This document shows positions 23,670 through 36,600 of a DNA stretch of 64,000 bases, piece by piece (position 1 is the first letter of the stretch; every line of letters begins with the position of its first letter). Source of the stretch: Maratus speciosus (lineage: Eukaryota > Arthropoda > Arachnida > Araneae > Salticidae); assembly GCA_963932465.1 (NCBI GenBank), contig OZ010787.1, positions 34,848,087-34,912,086 of the forward strand, read 5' to 3'. The notes under the pieces are model-generated. The model did no database searches. It saw only the letters and a program-made list of their open reading frames with translations, and was not told the origin of the DNA. The position numbers and the translations under genes are program-made.

Positions 23670-24925
23670 TTTGAATGAAATTGAATAGCTTTTCCGTTGT
23701 TTCGGTAAAGGTAGACTATCTTTCAGAAAATTCTATCATTTGGCGTTTTGAACCGACAGATCGACCAAAGTCTTCATTAGACAACAATCCTCATATCTCA
23801 AGAACAAAAAGACATTTGATTTCAAATCACTTCAATAATGATGTCTGCAAATGTCACAATTTTACCCTTAAAAATAAGTCTGTAAATCTGTCGAAGTTTC
23901 ACAGAGAATTGATGACTAAAAATGGAAAACTCTGAAAGTACCAAAAAATCGAAAATCTTTTTACGAAAAAATGTCTTAAGAGCCAAGCCTACCAAACAGG
24001 AAAACGCTTGAAGTGCTAACTCTGGTAGTAATAATTCAATCAAGTCGGAAATTGTACATTAAACGTAGCAGATTATGCGCTTTCACTTTCTTTTTTTCGC
24101 TCTTTTGAAAAATTTCCTCTTTTGGACATTTAGCGTTTTCCATTTTTAGTCCTCAATTTTATATATATATATTTTTAGGACACTCAATATTTTTTTGAAT
24201 AAAATTTTCTTGCAATACACTTGACTTATCTGGTCAGTGTTATGTTGGAGTTCTACGATAATATTCATTTTTTTTTTCTTAAAAATGTTACGAGTTCGAT
24301 AAAGACCTTTAATAAAAACCTATCGATTTAATTTTTATTTTTTTTACTTCATAGAACTTTACGTTTAACCTGCCTACTTTCTGAAAGTAAATGAAATTGT
24401 TTGAGTTTCACGCATTTTCTTCTGAAACCGAATTTCTGTCTGTGGGAAAAAAAAAAAAAATCAGTGCCGTACACTATGTTGATATCATTTTACGTTTTAG
24501 AGTTTTCTTTATTTTTACATATTTTTAACTACAGAATAGTAATTATTTTCGTTTGTACGAAAAATCATTGTTTTAAAATTCCGAGCACTGAAAATTATTA
24601 ACATCTTAACTGTTTCTTGACACCATAAATTATAAACAGAGGCAAAACATCAGTTTTTCCGTTACTGAAATATTTGCATTATATAATAAAAAAATATCGG
24701 ACAATTAATGAAGAGAAGATTACAATTACAATTTAGTAGTATCCAAAACCTTTTAGTAAAATATCAAGCAAAGTAATCTTACCCGCACTGTGTTCGGGCA
24801 AAACAGTTAAGTGGTTAATATTTAGTTAAATCAGAATAATTTTAGATGCAAAATAATCCACAAGCAATTAAATAAAATTTTGAGTGAAATAAAATTTTGA
24901 TTTAAGATGATATGCCTTTCTTATA
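23670..24925. other. No recognisable feature
   Basis: AT-rich; short open frames on both strands without motifs. Nothing supportable was found. Confidence 0.4.
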
Positions 24926-24929
24926 TTAA

Positions 24930-26943
24930 CCCATTTATGCCTGGCGTCCTAATTTTGGGACACTTTCTTAAAAAAATTCCCATTACAAATCGAATTGTGA
25001 TATCCTTTCAAAACTTAGTAAAATATATCCTTAGTATTTGTTTTCAATATTTATTCATAAATGGCAGTGCATTTTTAAGAATAAAAAGGTGAAATAAATG
25101 TTTGTTGTAGCGCAAAGTTGGATTTTCTTGAAATAAAAGGGCGCGTAAGAAAAGGTAAGATTCTTTTATTTGATGATTGATAAAAAAATAAATGATTGAA
25201 TATTGAATATATTATTGATATTGAAATGATTGATAAAAAAATAAAAGGTTCTTTTATTTTTTTATCAATCATTTTAAAAGTGGTATTATATATAAGATGA
25301 AACATTATTTTAGAATACGTATTTTTGCATTTTTTCAGATTTCTATCTTTTTTATCGATTTTGAACCTTTATATATCGTCCCAATTTTCGGACGCTAGGC
25401 ACGAATGGGTAGGGGTTTTCTTCGTTACTGTCTATGCATTAAATGTATGTTTTATGCCATTTATTTTGTTACAAAAGGGTTACATACCACTCGGATTATT
25501 ATTTGGTTATAAAATTATTATTCGGATTATTATTTGGTTTTTCTTTGTTATTACTATAGGGGGAACAGGGGCTGGGCTCTGTTCAGGAACAAGACACCCA
25601 CCCAGTCCTATCCTTAGCTATTGGCTTAGTAAAAATTTATATCATACCGTTATGTTTTGCACTTAGTTTAGTATTTGACATCCTGAGGTTACTAAAATAT
25701 ATACAGCAGAACCTCGATTATCCGACGTAATTGGGTCCGAACCGACAGCGGATAATCAAATTTCCAAATAATCGAGAATTTATCAATAATTATATTATAT
25801 ATGCAACATCGTCATCGAACTACTATTAGGACTATTTAAACTGCTTAATAAACATCTAAATTTAAATTATACATGAAAATAATTTTATTTGTTTAGAACA
25901 GGGACGTTTACACGGTGGGGGGGGGGAGGTATAATCTTCACGGTATCGAATTTTGCGGGAGCTCAAGCTAATTTCAATGGAATTCGAAGAAAGGGGAACC
26001 AAAATGCTTATCTCTACTCGTGGTTTGGAAGGAAACACTTGTATACACAAGGAATGTGAAAGTAAAAAAAAAAAAAAAAAAGTTGGAAAAAATTTAGGAT
26101 ATCGACATCGGTTTACAGAGAGTTCCGGTTACACAAGCGTCGGGTAATCGAAGTTCTACTGTACCATATATACTACTGTGTAAAACGAAGAATTTTGGAC
26201 AATTTTCTACAAGTAAATTGGGGGGTAAACTTATACGCGAGTCAATTACATAAGCCAAAAAAAAAAAAAAAAAAACCTTCGAATACTGCAAAAGTCTGAT
26301 TTTGTATGTATATAAAAATAAAATAATATATAAAACATACAAATAAAATAATTTATTATTAAAAAAATTTCAATGATTTGTTTTTGTTTACTTACTAATT
26401 TTTCGCTTTAGTAAGTGAAATCTTTGGTTTAATTTTGTGCGAAATTGAACTAAAAAGTTAGGGGGTCGACATACGCGAGTTTTTGCATTCAAAAGTTAAT
26501 GGGTCGGCGTATATGCGAGTATATACGGTATATATACGATATTAGTAATTATTGATTATTATAAATTTTTATTATATAAATTTTACTATGCCAATAGCTA
26601 ATGGGGAGGAGGAAAGGGGTCTTGTTCTAGAGCCAACCCCGACCCCCCCCCCCCTTATAGTAATAATAAAGAAAATTTTATAGTCAAATAATAACCCGAA
26701 TTATATATAACCTTTTTGAAACATATTAAATGGCATAAAACATAGACATAATGCTTAGACAGTAACGGAGAAAATCCCTACCCTTTCGTGCCTAGTGTCC
26801 CAAAATTGGGACGTTTAAATTTTTATATGTTAATTAAATATTTTTTCAAAGAGAATTTTTTTATTATTTTTTACGTTCATTTTACACCATTTACTATAAT
26901 TAAGCACAATATTGTGTTGAAAAAAATTTCAGGCACTAATGGG
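24930..26943. mobile_element. Foldback TTAA element, about 2.0 kb, with nested insertions
   Basis: TTAA at 24926-24929 is followed by CCCATTTATGCC, and TTAA at 26944-26947 is preceded by GGCACTAATGGG, giving short inverted ends. Long inner arms also pair: 25377-25650 (GACGCTAGGCACGAATGGGT) with 26555-26815 (ACCCTTTCGTGCCTAGTGTC). A separate pogo-type MITE sits between the arms, and a relic with repeated TATACGCGAGT words lies at about 26195-26530. The palindromic layout resembles the TTAA element at 45208. No transposase frame is present. Confidence 0.75.
25704..26161. mobile_element. pogo-type MITE, 458 bp
   Basis: The left end CAGCAGAACCTCGATTATCC and the right end (complement of CAGTAGAACTTCGATTACCC) form an inverted repeat of about 22 bp, with a second paired block further in (GGTCCGAACCGACA against GGAACTCTCTGTAAACCGA-like sequence). 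TA flanks both ends. CAG plus TCGATTATCC termini with TA duplication are characteristic of pogo/Tigger-derived MITEs. It has inserted between the arms of the 24930-26943 element. Confidence 0.85.
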
Positions 26944-26947
26944 TTAA

Positions 26948-27570
26948 CTTAATAATGATATTTTTTTAATTTTCATTTTAAAAGATGTATTTTACATATT
27001 ACTCCATAGGGCAAAAAAAGGAACTCCAGTTATGGAAAAAGCACAGACATGCAAATTTTGCAAAGTAGGCTCAGAAAAAATATAAAGAGATTGAAAATAT
27101 TAGAAATATGTCTCCCCATCGGATTTCATTGATACATCTGCTTACGGGGGAGGGTAAAATATACATTTAAAATGCACTGCGCGCATAATTTTATTTTAAG
27201 TGATCTATAGACTTAGAATAAAAGTAAACTAGTCACTAATATCGGGTACTAAGGAGAGTAAATCACATCTGCCAATAACGCAGTTTTCCTCCTTTTTTTT
27301 TTTTTTTTTTTTTTTTCTTTTCTTTCTTTCAGCAACCCTTTTTCTCTGCATAAAGCTGGAAAAACATGAAAAATCTGTCTCATCTGTATATTTTATTAAT
27401 ACATTATTTTTCTTTTATATTTTAATATTTATTTTTTCATTCAGCAACTCATCTTCTCTACGTAATTGTGGGAAAATAAAAAAAATCTGCCCCATTTGCA
27501 GATTTTATTGACATTTCTGTTCAGGGTGTTTGCGCAAATTACACCCTTAAAATACAAATAAAGTTCATAT
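26948..27570. other. No recognisable feature
   Basis: AT-rich with a poly-T run at about 27293-27316. Nothing supportable was found. Confidence 0.4.
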
Positions 27571-27577
27571 TTTTTTA

Positions 27578-27850
27578 TTTATTTACTGATAAAGTTTTAA
27601 TTTTGTTATGGAATATTAGCCGGAAACAAATGCTGAACTATTTATATTGTACCATACAAAATTAGTAAATTGAGATACAGTTAAAAAAAAAAATCGATCC
27701 GAACTAACATTTCCCCCCCTATTCTACGATGTAAAAATTAGCATTATGAGATGCTTAGAAGTTTTTAAAAATGCAGTGAAAGCGAAATTTATTGGTGAAG
27801 TGTTGCCACCATTAATATGATGTCAATGTTACTCACGGACATGTTTTTGC
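27578..27850. repeat. Dispersed repeat, copy 2 of 2
   Basis: Same block order as 4565-4960, including TGGAATATTAGCCGGAAAC, GCTGAACTATTTATATTGT and GTGAAAGCGAAATTTATTG. The copies differ by substitutions and by the length of a poly-A and poly-C interval. Confidence 0.6.
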
Positions 27851-28439
27851 TTTATTATATAGATTTTGCTTTTGAGCGCTGTAAAATCTATTGAACAGTC
27901 TGATTCATTTCCTTTATTTGTTGTTAGATACAACCTACAGCAATTAGCTAAGGGGAAAATCTGAAAGTACGATTTGCGAAACCGGTACGTTCGAGCAGCT
28001 CCCATCTCTATCAACACTGAAAACACCCTTTTCTTTAAAGTCACGAATGGCCTGAGATCGTGCATCTCTTTCTACTCCTCCACACTAAAGATATAAACAC
28101 TTGCTGAATCTCTTAGTTTTTTTTTTTTTTTTTAAATTTTTGCAGCAATTATTAATTCTACCAATCAATACATCCACGCACATATTTTTTTCTACGTTAA
28201 GGGGGTGACAACAGTTTGGAAATAACAAGCAATAAAGCTGTAATTGATTTACGTTTTTTTTCGGTAACTAAGGAAGTGATTTCAATTCTGTGTGTTATTT
28301 TAGATAGATTTCGTATGAAATACTTCCTATTACATTCTCCCCTATGTTGGAATTTCTGAAAACATTTTACAGATCTACACCGATCATGACCCCTAGAACT
28401 CAAAACCACCCTCGGTAAAAAACTTTATGGCTATATATA

Positions 28440-29789
28440 GGGGGAGGTGGGGCACGTTGGGACATGGCCCACCTTGGGACATCTCAATTTTGAGGCTTAA
28501 TTTTGCAGTTAAAAATTAGCACACATAAGTGCCAATATATGGTACTACAATCTACTCTTCCATGTGTTTTGGAATCACTGGTGCTTGCTGGCAACAAATA
28601 ATACCATTATTTTGGTTTTGAATGATGTTGAGTAACATTTGTGTGTTTTGAAAAATACATTTTTTTATTAAAGAAATGAAATAATACAAGTGGGGGCATG
28701 TTGTGATGAAAAAACATTGATTTATTGTTATTTTAAGGGTAAAAAATAAACTGCAATGCTAAGCTTAACTGTTTTAAAGTTTTTGTTACTTAATATGCGA
28801 GGTGGGGCAGGTTGGGACATTCAGTTGTGGGGCACCTTGGGACATGTCCAAAAATGCTGTAAAGACCAAATGCAGCTTACAGAAGGGAAAAAAATACACA
28901 ACCAATTAGAATTTTCATCAAGCAGTGAGGATGAGATAGTTGTGCTAGCGAAATTGGTGAAAATTACCTCTGGAAGGAAAACAAATATAAATGATTTGTG
29001 TAATGGCAATAGTGATGAATTCAACTGTTCATGTGATTCTGATTTTCCTACAGATTGCAAACTTACTTAAGATAAATCCAGAAACTTAAAGGCTAAAGGT
29101 AAACCCACTGAGGGATAGTGTACATTGGCAAAGTTTGCAGGAAAACAAAGCATTGTTGTATTTGTAGTGCATGTTCAAAATGTTGAGGACAGCAGCGAGT
29201 ATGAGATATCCATTTTGAGAAGACGAGATCTAGAGTTATTTATTTATTTTTTATTTTATTATTTTTTTTTAATCCTGATATACATGATAGCTCATTTGTG
29301 TATCAAACAGATATTCTTTTAAAACTTGGCACTCCTGAAAACAAAATAGGTCAAAGATGTGTTTTATTAGAATTTGATAACACCATTTTTTTTTTTCACA
29401 TCAAGTACAAGATCTGTTAATGAAAACATGTTACAATTCAAATTATTAAAGTGTTTCAATGCTTAAATTATTTCATGCTCAACTAAAGCTTTATAAATAA
29501 AGCTTTGTTCATCAATTAAATATAAAATTTTACATGTATTTTTGATTAAAACTAGTGTCCTAACCTGCCTTACCATGTGGAGCAGGTTGGGACATATTAA
29601 AAGCTTTTTTGTTTTGTTTTAACTCTTTTGTTTCACTCTTTTCCTATGTGATATATTAGATTATTATGAGGTTTATTTGATGCAGAAATGTTTATACTTT
29701 GTCTAATTGGTTCTAAAATAAGAATAAATATTAATAAAATTTAGAAAAATTATTTACTGAAAAACGTACCAAGGTGCCCCACCTTCCCC
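28440..29789 (+). mobile_element. TA-flanked TIR DNA transposon, 1.35 kb, defective
   Basis: The left end GGGGGAGGTGGGGCACGTTG matches the inverted right end (GGGGAAGGTGGGGCACCTTG), differing at two of 20 positions. TA flanks both ends, within the (TA)n of the composite repeat. The terminal words GGGGCA and TTGGGACA recur internally at about 28804, 28830 and 29585. A broken plus-strand coding remnant is present. TA duplication suggests a Tc1/mariner/pogo-superfamily element; the exact family is not established. Confidence 0.8.
28756..29235 (+). pseudogene. Transposase-derived C-terminal region, broken
   Basis: One reading frame is open from an ATG at 28756 to 29070 and resumes in the same frame after a TAA and a TAG, through to about 29235. 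The first part contains an acidic linker (LEFSSSSEDEIVVL) and a cysteine pair (FNCSCDSDF). The second part reads KFAGKQSIVVFVVHVQNVED and ends EYEISILRRRD. That layout (acidic linker, then K-F-x-GK...Y-E-x-x-(F/I)-LRR) is one I associate with C-termini of transposon-derived arthropod proteins; this is recollection, not a search. The DNA-binding and catalytic parts are missing, so the copy cannot be autonomous. Confidence 0.55.
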
Positions 29790-30478
29790 TATACATATCA
29801 CTTCTTTATGGACACGATAACTTCCGAAATTCTGCACAAATCTCTTTCAAACTGATACATAAAAGCAAGGGGCATAAAATCTCAGTCAAGTTCGTTAATG
29901 GGCAAAATCGGACCAAGGGGCTGGAAATAAGAAGGGGTTTTGTGAAAACCGAAAAAACTCCATAACTTCTTAATTTTTGTACATATCAAATCAGTTTAAA
30001 ATTTTTATTACTTAGATAAATTTTTGGCCCTATTTTTATATCACAGATTTTTGAAAAAATTAAAAATGGGCACAAGGGGCGTGAAATCAGGGTTATAGGG
30101 AGAGAAAAAAATCACAATTTCGTCAATTCTCAAGATATCAAATCCAATTAAATTTATTGTAAATGTTCCTCATATTCTCTACAACTTTTATATGACAAGT
30201 TTTTGATAGGACCAATTCGTACCGCAAAAAAAAAAAAAAAAAATAATAATAATAAATAATAAATAAATAAAAACGAAAGCAAAAAAGGGGGAGTTGAGGA
30301 AGAAAAAAATCCATAACTTCGTCAATTCACATGATATAAAGTCCGCATGAATTTATTATATATCTTCTTAATATTATCTACAACATTTATATTGACAAGT
30401 TTTTGATAGGAACAATTCTTACAGCCAAAACAAATTAAAAATACATAGCGGTTGAAGAAAAAAAAATAATCGTATTAA

Positions 30479-30893
30479 AGGGTGTATTCAAATCCAAACT
30501 GCTTATTTTCTGACTCATTTTAAATTTTTTTTTTCTCTCAAACGCATCCAATTGGTAGATTCTATTATACAGAAACTATATAATGTACCGTAATGGTCGA
30601 TTTTTTGATAGAGGCAAAATATATTTCAAAAAATGATGTTAAAGCGGGCATTTTGAACCGAATTTCCCGAAGCGATTGTATTGGAAACGTAAAATATTTT
30701 CGTACTGAGAAAAGAATTGTTTATAAATCAAGTTTTAATTAATTGAACGAAAAATAAAAACACAGGTCGCTTATAAATCTCTTCAAAAATCACGGCAGCA
30801 AGTTTCACATTTTTTCTTTTAAAAATGAATCTGAAAACATGCCAGAAAATTTCGAGTTGTTGAGCATGGAAAAGTATTTTTTTTAATACCGTC
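30479..30893 (+). mobile_element. TTAA-type MITE, 415 bp
   Basis: TTAA at 30475-30478 and 30894-30897. The left end is AGGGTGTATTCAAATCC and the right end, complemented, is GACGGTATTAAAAAAAATAC, giving imperfect inverted ends. Internal blocks CGTACTGAGAAAA, CAGGTCGCTTATAAATCTC and TGCCAGAAAATTTCGAG are shared with 34294-34714 (reverse), 56878-57292 and, more distantly, 33337-33754. It is non-coding. Confidence 0.75.
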
Positions 30894-31079
30894 TTAACAT
30901 GATTCTGATAAAACTAGATCTTAAATAAAAATGAAATAAAAACTCGTCAAAAACGATCAGATAAAATTATTAAAGTGGGTTTATCTCTAATCATGATTTA
31001 GTTTATTTGTTGAAATTAGAACTTAACTTCGAAATCTACCTGCGCCTGTAGGCCGAGCCGGTCAGGATTTTTAAATATA

Positions 31080-31141
31080 TCTGGTAGTATTTAGATTATA
31101 AATTGATAAAAGTAAATATGAAAAATGTTAATTTTAATTAA

Positions 31142-31188
<47 letters not shown>

Positions 31189-32990
31189 TTATTAAACTTT
31201 TTGTTCAATTATACCATTGAAACAAATGAAATTGACCAATAATTATGAAATCAAATGTTTTCGAAATTGAGTAACTAGTGAAATTTTTATTTTTATTTCT
31301 AGCCGAACAACCAAATTATAGTTTGGTTACTGCTAAAAGTATTTAAAAAACAGAATTTAAATCGCTTCAGTAGAACTCGGAAAAAAAGGTACGTCAATAT
31401 CAGCTGTTTTGTATATGACTTCTTTTTGCGAAACTATCTAACTATTGTTCCTCCTCCCCCTCCAAATGATCGATTTATATTTAACGACTCGAAAAATATG
31501 TATAAAAAAAGTAGAATTGAAATAATTTCTGTATTTGCCAAGAAAAGGATGCATCAATATCAGCTGTTTTACACGTGACTACGTATCTGTTGTCGCCACC
31601 GAGAAATTATCAAATTCAAACAGTCTACTTTTTGACACATTCACGAAGTAATTTTCTCTTGTAAATTCACAAAACCTCCAGTTTCTACTTACTAAGATGC
31701 AATTAAATCAAGAGTTTTCTATTTTCCTATAAATCTGAAGGATCTTGGAAAATGCTGTGGATTTTTGTGTTTTAAGTAAGTACAGCTGCCCGGAAAAGCC
31801 ACCATTAGGGGGCTAAGGTTTGGAATTCACGAAATAACTTACTTACCGAAGGATTAAAAATGCTATTCCATGCTTAAGTTGTATTGTCTGAAATGTTCTG
31901 TAAAACTTCAGATAAATATACAAATATTCAATTGTGTGATTCTTTCTCAGTACGAATTGAGACATTGAATAACTTTTTTTAAAAATCTTAATGGAATTTT
32001 AATATAATCATATTGACAAGTAACATTTTTAAGGTTGTCCAGGATACAAAAATCTCGAAATTAAATCACATTTTTACATATTTTGACTTTAAACATACTC
32101 TATTGTTTTCATAATAAAATGACAGAACTGTATGTAAGTTTGAAAATAAGACTCAAAGCTATAACTTTTTTTATGTTGTACTGTCTGTAATGGCCACGTT
32201 TTTCTTCAAAGCTTTAAATTCATTTATCTAAGAATGTATTTTTTAAGTCATATTTAAATTGATATATCTGAATTTGTAATGAAGATAAAGTTATGAATCC
32301 ATACATAGTATTTTTCCATAATATATTCTTTGAACTGTCTCCGTATTTTTGGTGTGAGCGAAAAAAATTAAAAATATGAGTCTCATAGTAAAAAGTTATA
32401 AAATTTTATAACTTTTTAAAGAAAAAGTTAGTTTTTAAGTAAATATTTTTGGTAATACTGAATACAGATTAATATTTATTCTTTTATGTGCACTAAAATG
32501 AAAAAGTTTGCAAAAAGAGTTTGAGAAATAATGTACAACCTTAGCTAAAATTTAAAAAAGTTATTTTTTCAAAAGAATTTAAATAAGAAAATGAATGTTT
32601 ATATAAACACACATTTAAAGAAAAATGAGCAAAAAAGATTTATAAATAAAAAAAAGATGTAATTTTGTAGGCTTGACCACATTAAAGGGATTCTGTACCC
32701 CTTGAACTATTTTCTTTATCCGAATATTTTATAATACCTTTTTGACATAATAGTAAATGGCTTTATGGAGGAAAATAATGTAATAAAGTAAAAATACAAA
32801 TCTTATGGAAAAAATAAGAATAAAAAAAATAAATAAATTCACACTTCTACAAATAATAAACACTTTACAGAAATTTTCTTTTATGCTGCTCTTGGAGGAG
32901 TACTAGTTTTATTTTCAGTGGTTTTACTGAAAGGATTAAAGAAGCAATTTTGCATGTACAAAATATATACTCAAACCGGAAGATCTTAAG
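31080..32990. other. No recognisable gene; (TA)n at 31147-31183
   Basis: AT-rich sequence with one (TA)n microsatellite. A direct duplication of ATATCAGCTGTTTT with a GTGACT/ATGACT context occurs at about 31398 and 31557. Nothing coding is visible. Confidence 0.5.
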
Positions 32991-33336
32991 AATTATCAGT
33001 AGAGATCGACCAAAAATTCGTTTTCGTTTTCGGCCCAAAATCCGAGTTTCGCCGAAAATTCGTTTTCGGCGAACATTCGGGAGGACTAAACTCGACCGAA
33101 ACTATCTGTATTCCAAAAATCTCGTTTTTTCCATCGAGAATTTTGAACATTACTCATTGATTTGCTCTGTATCGGCTCAAAAGGGACACTCTTTATTTAT
33201 GGCTATGAACTTTACTGTTTATAATTATCAGTCATGACTCACTCAAGGCGTGAGTGAAAATTATAAAGCAAGCAATGCATATAGGACTCAACTTTGAAGT
33301 ATCTTTTCACGTGTTTATTAAAAGTTGCAGACTTAA

Positions 33337-33754
33337 GGCTGTTCTCAAATCCAAAAGGGCAACTTTCTGACATAAGTTTTAATTTATTTTTGTTCGAAAA
33401 TGCATGAAACTAGCTGGTGGTGTTGTTCAGAAACTATGTCCTCGAGTTGATTTTTCCATTTTTTTGCAAACGCAATAGATATTTAAGAAAATAATGTCAA
33501 AGTGGACCTCTTTAACCGAATTTCGAGCGAAAGTAGAAAAATCACTCCAGAGAGGGCGAAAAACGGGTTTGTCACGTGATCGATATCGCTTATAACTCAG
33601 TGGGTAATTGATTGATCAAAAAATGGAAGAAACAGTTCGATTTAAAATCGCTTCCATGGCCAGGCATTCCCATTTTATATCTTTCCATTAAAAATGCATT
33701 TGTAAATGTGTCAGAACGTTTTGCGCTTGTTCAGCGGGGCAGTTAAGAACAGCC
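33337..33754 (+). mobile_element. TTAA-type MITE, 418 bp, diverged member
   Basis: TTAA at 33333-33336 and 33755-33758. The ends GGCTGTTCTCAA and TTAAGAACAGCC are inverted with one mismatch over 12 bases. Inner blocks (GCAACTTTCTGAC, AACCGAATTTCGAGC, ATCGCTTATAACTCAG) align with the family at 30479 but with many differences. It lies inside the hAT-type element. Confidence 0.8.
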
Positions 33755-34112
33755 TTAACAGTAATAGAAAATTTTTAGTTTGAAACAGCAGAAGTGTTTC
33801 GAATACTCCTTGAGAAAGTTCTAGTATAACAGATGAATATTTACAAAAATTGTTAGAAAAGATAAATCGAAATATGTATAACTAAAGCATTTTTTAATTG
33901 CAAGAAATTCTTATAATTAGAAAATTATTTTGTGCCCTTGATGAATTAATTACATTTTATTTTATATGAAAAAAAAAAGTTTTGGTCAGAGGAACAGAGA
34001 GCCAACTTGGGTCACGCGTATAATTATAATTAATTAATTATGTATATTCATGCAGGGGAGAGGGGGGCACATGCTAACAGTACGTATTTCACTAAATTAA
34101 TTTGAAATAAAA

Positions 34113-36600
34113 AAAATCCCTGCCGGCCCGGCCTACAGGCAGAGGTAGATTTCGAAGTTAAGTATACTAATTTCACCAACAAAAACTAAATCATTATTAG
34201 ATATAAATCCACTTTAACAGTTTTGTCTGTTTGCTTTTGACGAGTTTTTATTTTATTTTTATATAATATCTGGTTTTATCAGAATCATGTTAAGGCGGTA
34301 TTAAAAAAAATACTTTTCCATGCTCAACAACTCGAAATTTTCTGGCACAGTTTCAGATTCATTTTTAATAATAATAATAAAATAATTATGAAACATGCTG
34401 ACGTGATTTTTTAAAAGATTTATAAGCGACCTGTGTTTTTATTTTTCTTTCAATTAATTAAAACTTGATTAATAAACAGTTATTTTCTCAGTAGGGCAAT
34501 ATTTTTCGTTTCTAACACAATTGCTTCGAGAAATTCTGTTCAAAATGCCCACATTGACATCATTTTTTGAAATATATTCTGCCTTTATCAAAAAATCGAT
34601 CACTACTGTACATTATATAGTTTCTGAATAAGAGAATCTAGCAATTGGATGCGTTTGAGAGCAAAAATGAATTTAAAAATGAGTAAGAAAATAGACAGGG
34701 ATTTGAATGCACCCTTAATAAGATGATTTTTTTTCTTCAACCGCTATGTATTTTTAATTTGTTTTTGCTGTAAGAATTGGCCCTATCAAAAACTTGTCTA
34801 TATAAACGTTGAAGACAATATTAAGAAGATATATGATAAATTCATGGAGATTTTATATCTTGTGAATTGACGGAGTTATGAAAATTTTTCTTCCTCAACC
34901 CCCCCTTTTTTGTTTTCGTTTTTAATTTTTCTTGCGGTACGAATTGATCCTATCAAAAACTTGTGAATATAAAAGTTGTAGATAATATTAAGGAGATGTA
35001 TAATAAAATTAATTGGATTTGATATCTTGAGAATTGACGAAGTAAGGAATTTTTTTTCTCCCAAAAACCCTATTTTTTGCGCCCTTGAGCCTATTTTAAA
35101 TTTTATCAAAAATCTGTGATGCATGATTTTTTGGCGCTATTTTTAGAAGTAATAAAAACTTTAAACTGATTTGATATGTACAAAAATTAAGAAGTTATGG
35201 GGTTTTTTCGGTTTTCACAAAACCCCTCCCTATTTCCATCCCCTTTGTCCGCTTTTACCCTTTAACGAACTTGACCGAGATTTTTTGTCCCTTGATTTTA
35301 TGTATCAATTTGGAAGAGATTTGTGCAAAATTACGGAAGTTATCGTGTCCAGAAGAAAGTAATAACACAATTGCTTTGGGAAATTCCGTTCAAAATGCCC
35401 ACTTTGAGATCATTTTTTGAAATATATTCTGCCTCTATCAAAAAATCGGTCATTGCGGTGCATTATATAGTTTCTGAATAAGCGAATCTACCAATTAAAT
35501 GCGTTTGAGAGCAAAAATGAATTTAAAAATGAGTCAGAAAATGAGTAGTTTGGATTTGAATACACCCTTAATGCAATTATTTTTCCAACACAATCCACTT
35601 CGAGAAATTCGGTTCAAAATGCCCACTTTAACAGCATTTTTTAAAATATATTCTGCCTCTATCAGAAAATCGACCATTACGGTACATTATATAGTTTCTG
35701 AGTAAGAAAACGTACCAATTGGAAGCCTTTGAGAGCAAAAATGAATTGTAAAATGAGTCAGAAAATAAGGAGTTAGGATTTGAATACACCCTTATTTAGA
35801 TGATTTTTTTTCTTCAACCGCTATGTATTTTTAATTTGTTTTTCCTGTAAGAATTGGTCCTATCCAAAACTTGTCTATATAGATGTTGTAGACAATATTA
35901 AGAAGATATATGATAAATTCATGGGGATTTTATATCTTTTGAATTGACGGAGTTATGGATTTTTAACTTCTTCAACCCCTCTTTTTGTTTTCGTTTTTAA
36001 TTTTTTTTTGCGGTACGAATTGGTCCTATCAAAAACTTGTGAATATAAAAGTTGTAGATAATATTAAGGAAATTTATAATAAAATTAATTGGAATTGATA
36101 TCTTGAGAATTGACGAAGTTATGAATTTTTTCCCCCCAAAAACCCTATTTTTTGCGCCCCTTGAGCCCATTTTTAACTTTATCAAAAATCTGTGATACAT
36201 AAAATTTTGGCCCTATTTTTAGAAGTAATAAAAACTTTAAACTGATTTGATATGTACATAAATTAAGAAGTTATGGGGGGTTTTCTGTTTTCACAAAACC
36301 CCTCCCTATTTCCCTCCCCTTGGTCCGATTTTGCCCATTAACGAACTTGACCAATATTTTATGCCCATTGATTTTATGTATCAGTTTGGAAAAGATTGGT
36401 GCAGAATTACGAAAGTTATCGTGTCCAGAAGAAAGTGATATATATAGATAGACAGACAGATAGATAGATAGATAGATAATGTTTTTTACTGAGGGTGGTT
36501 TTGGGTTCTAGGGGTCATGATCGGTGTAGATCTGCAAACATTTTTCAGAAATTCCAACATAGGAACGATCCCAATAGGTAGTATTTCATACAAAATCTAC
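34113..36600 (+). repeat. Composite repeat, longest copy (C/D), with internal duplications
   Basis: The segment starts TCCCTGCCGGCCCGGCCTAC and ends at TTCATACAAAATCTACCTA, the reverse orientation of the copy at 55863. Several modules are duplicated: a block with CTTCAACCGCTATGTATT at 34730-34760 and 35810-35830; a TTGCGGTACGAATTG block at 34930 and 36008; and a block ending ATTTGAATACACCCTTAA at about 34718, 35573 and 35793. It ends near a (GATA)n run at 36446-36480. Unequal exchange between modules would explain the extra length. It is non-coding. Confidence 0.8.
34294..34714 (-). mobile_element. TTAA-type MITE, 421 bp
   Basis: TTAA at 34290-34293 and 34715-34718. It is the reverse-orientation counterpart of 30479-30893, at the equivalent place in the composite repeat, with the same inner blocks (GCGACCTGTGTTTTTATT, TGAAATATATTCTGCC). 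Confidence 0.75.

Larger units (their letters stand above)
28281..31075 (-). repeat. Composite repeat, copy B, interrupted by a TIR element
   Basis: The left part (28300-28438) has AGATTTCGTATGAAATACT, GATCTACACCGATCATGACC and CAAAACCACCCTC. The right part (29791-31075) resumes with ATCACTTCTTTATGGACACG and ends near GTAGGCCGAGCCGGTCAGG. The uninterrupted copy at 55863-57478 has these two parts directly joined by a (TA)n run, which proves that 28440-29789 was inserted later. The copy contains the TTAA MITE at 30479. Confidence 0.85.
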
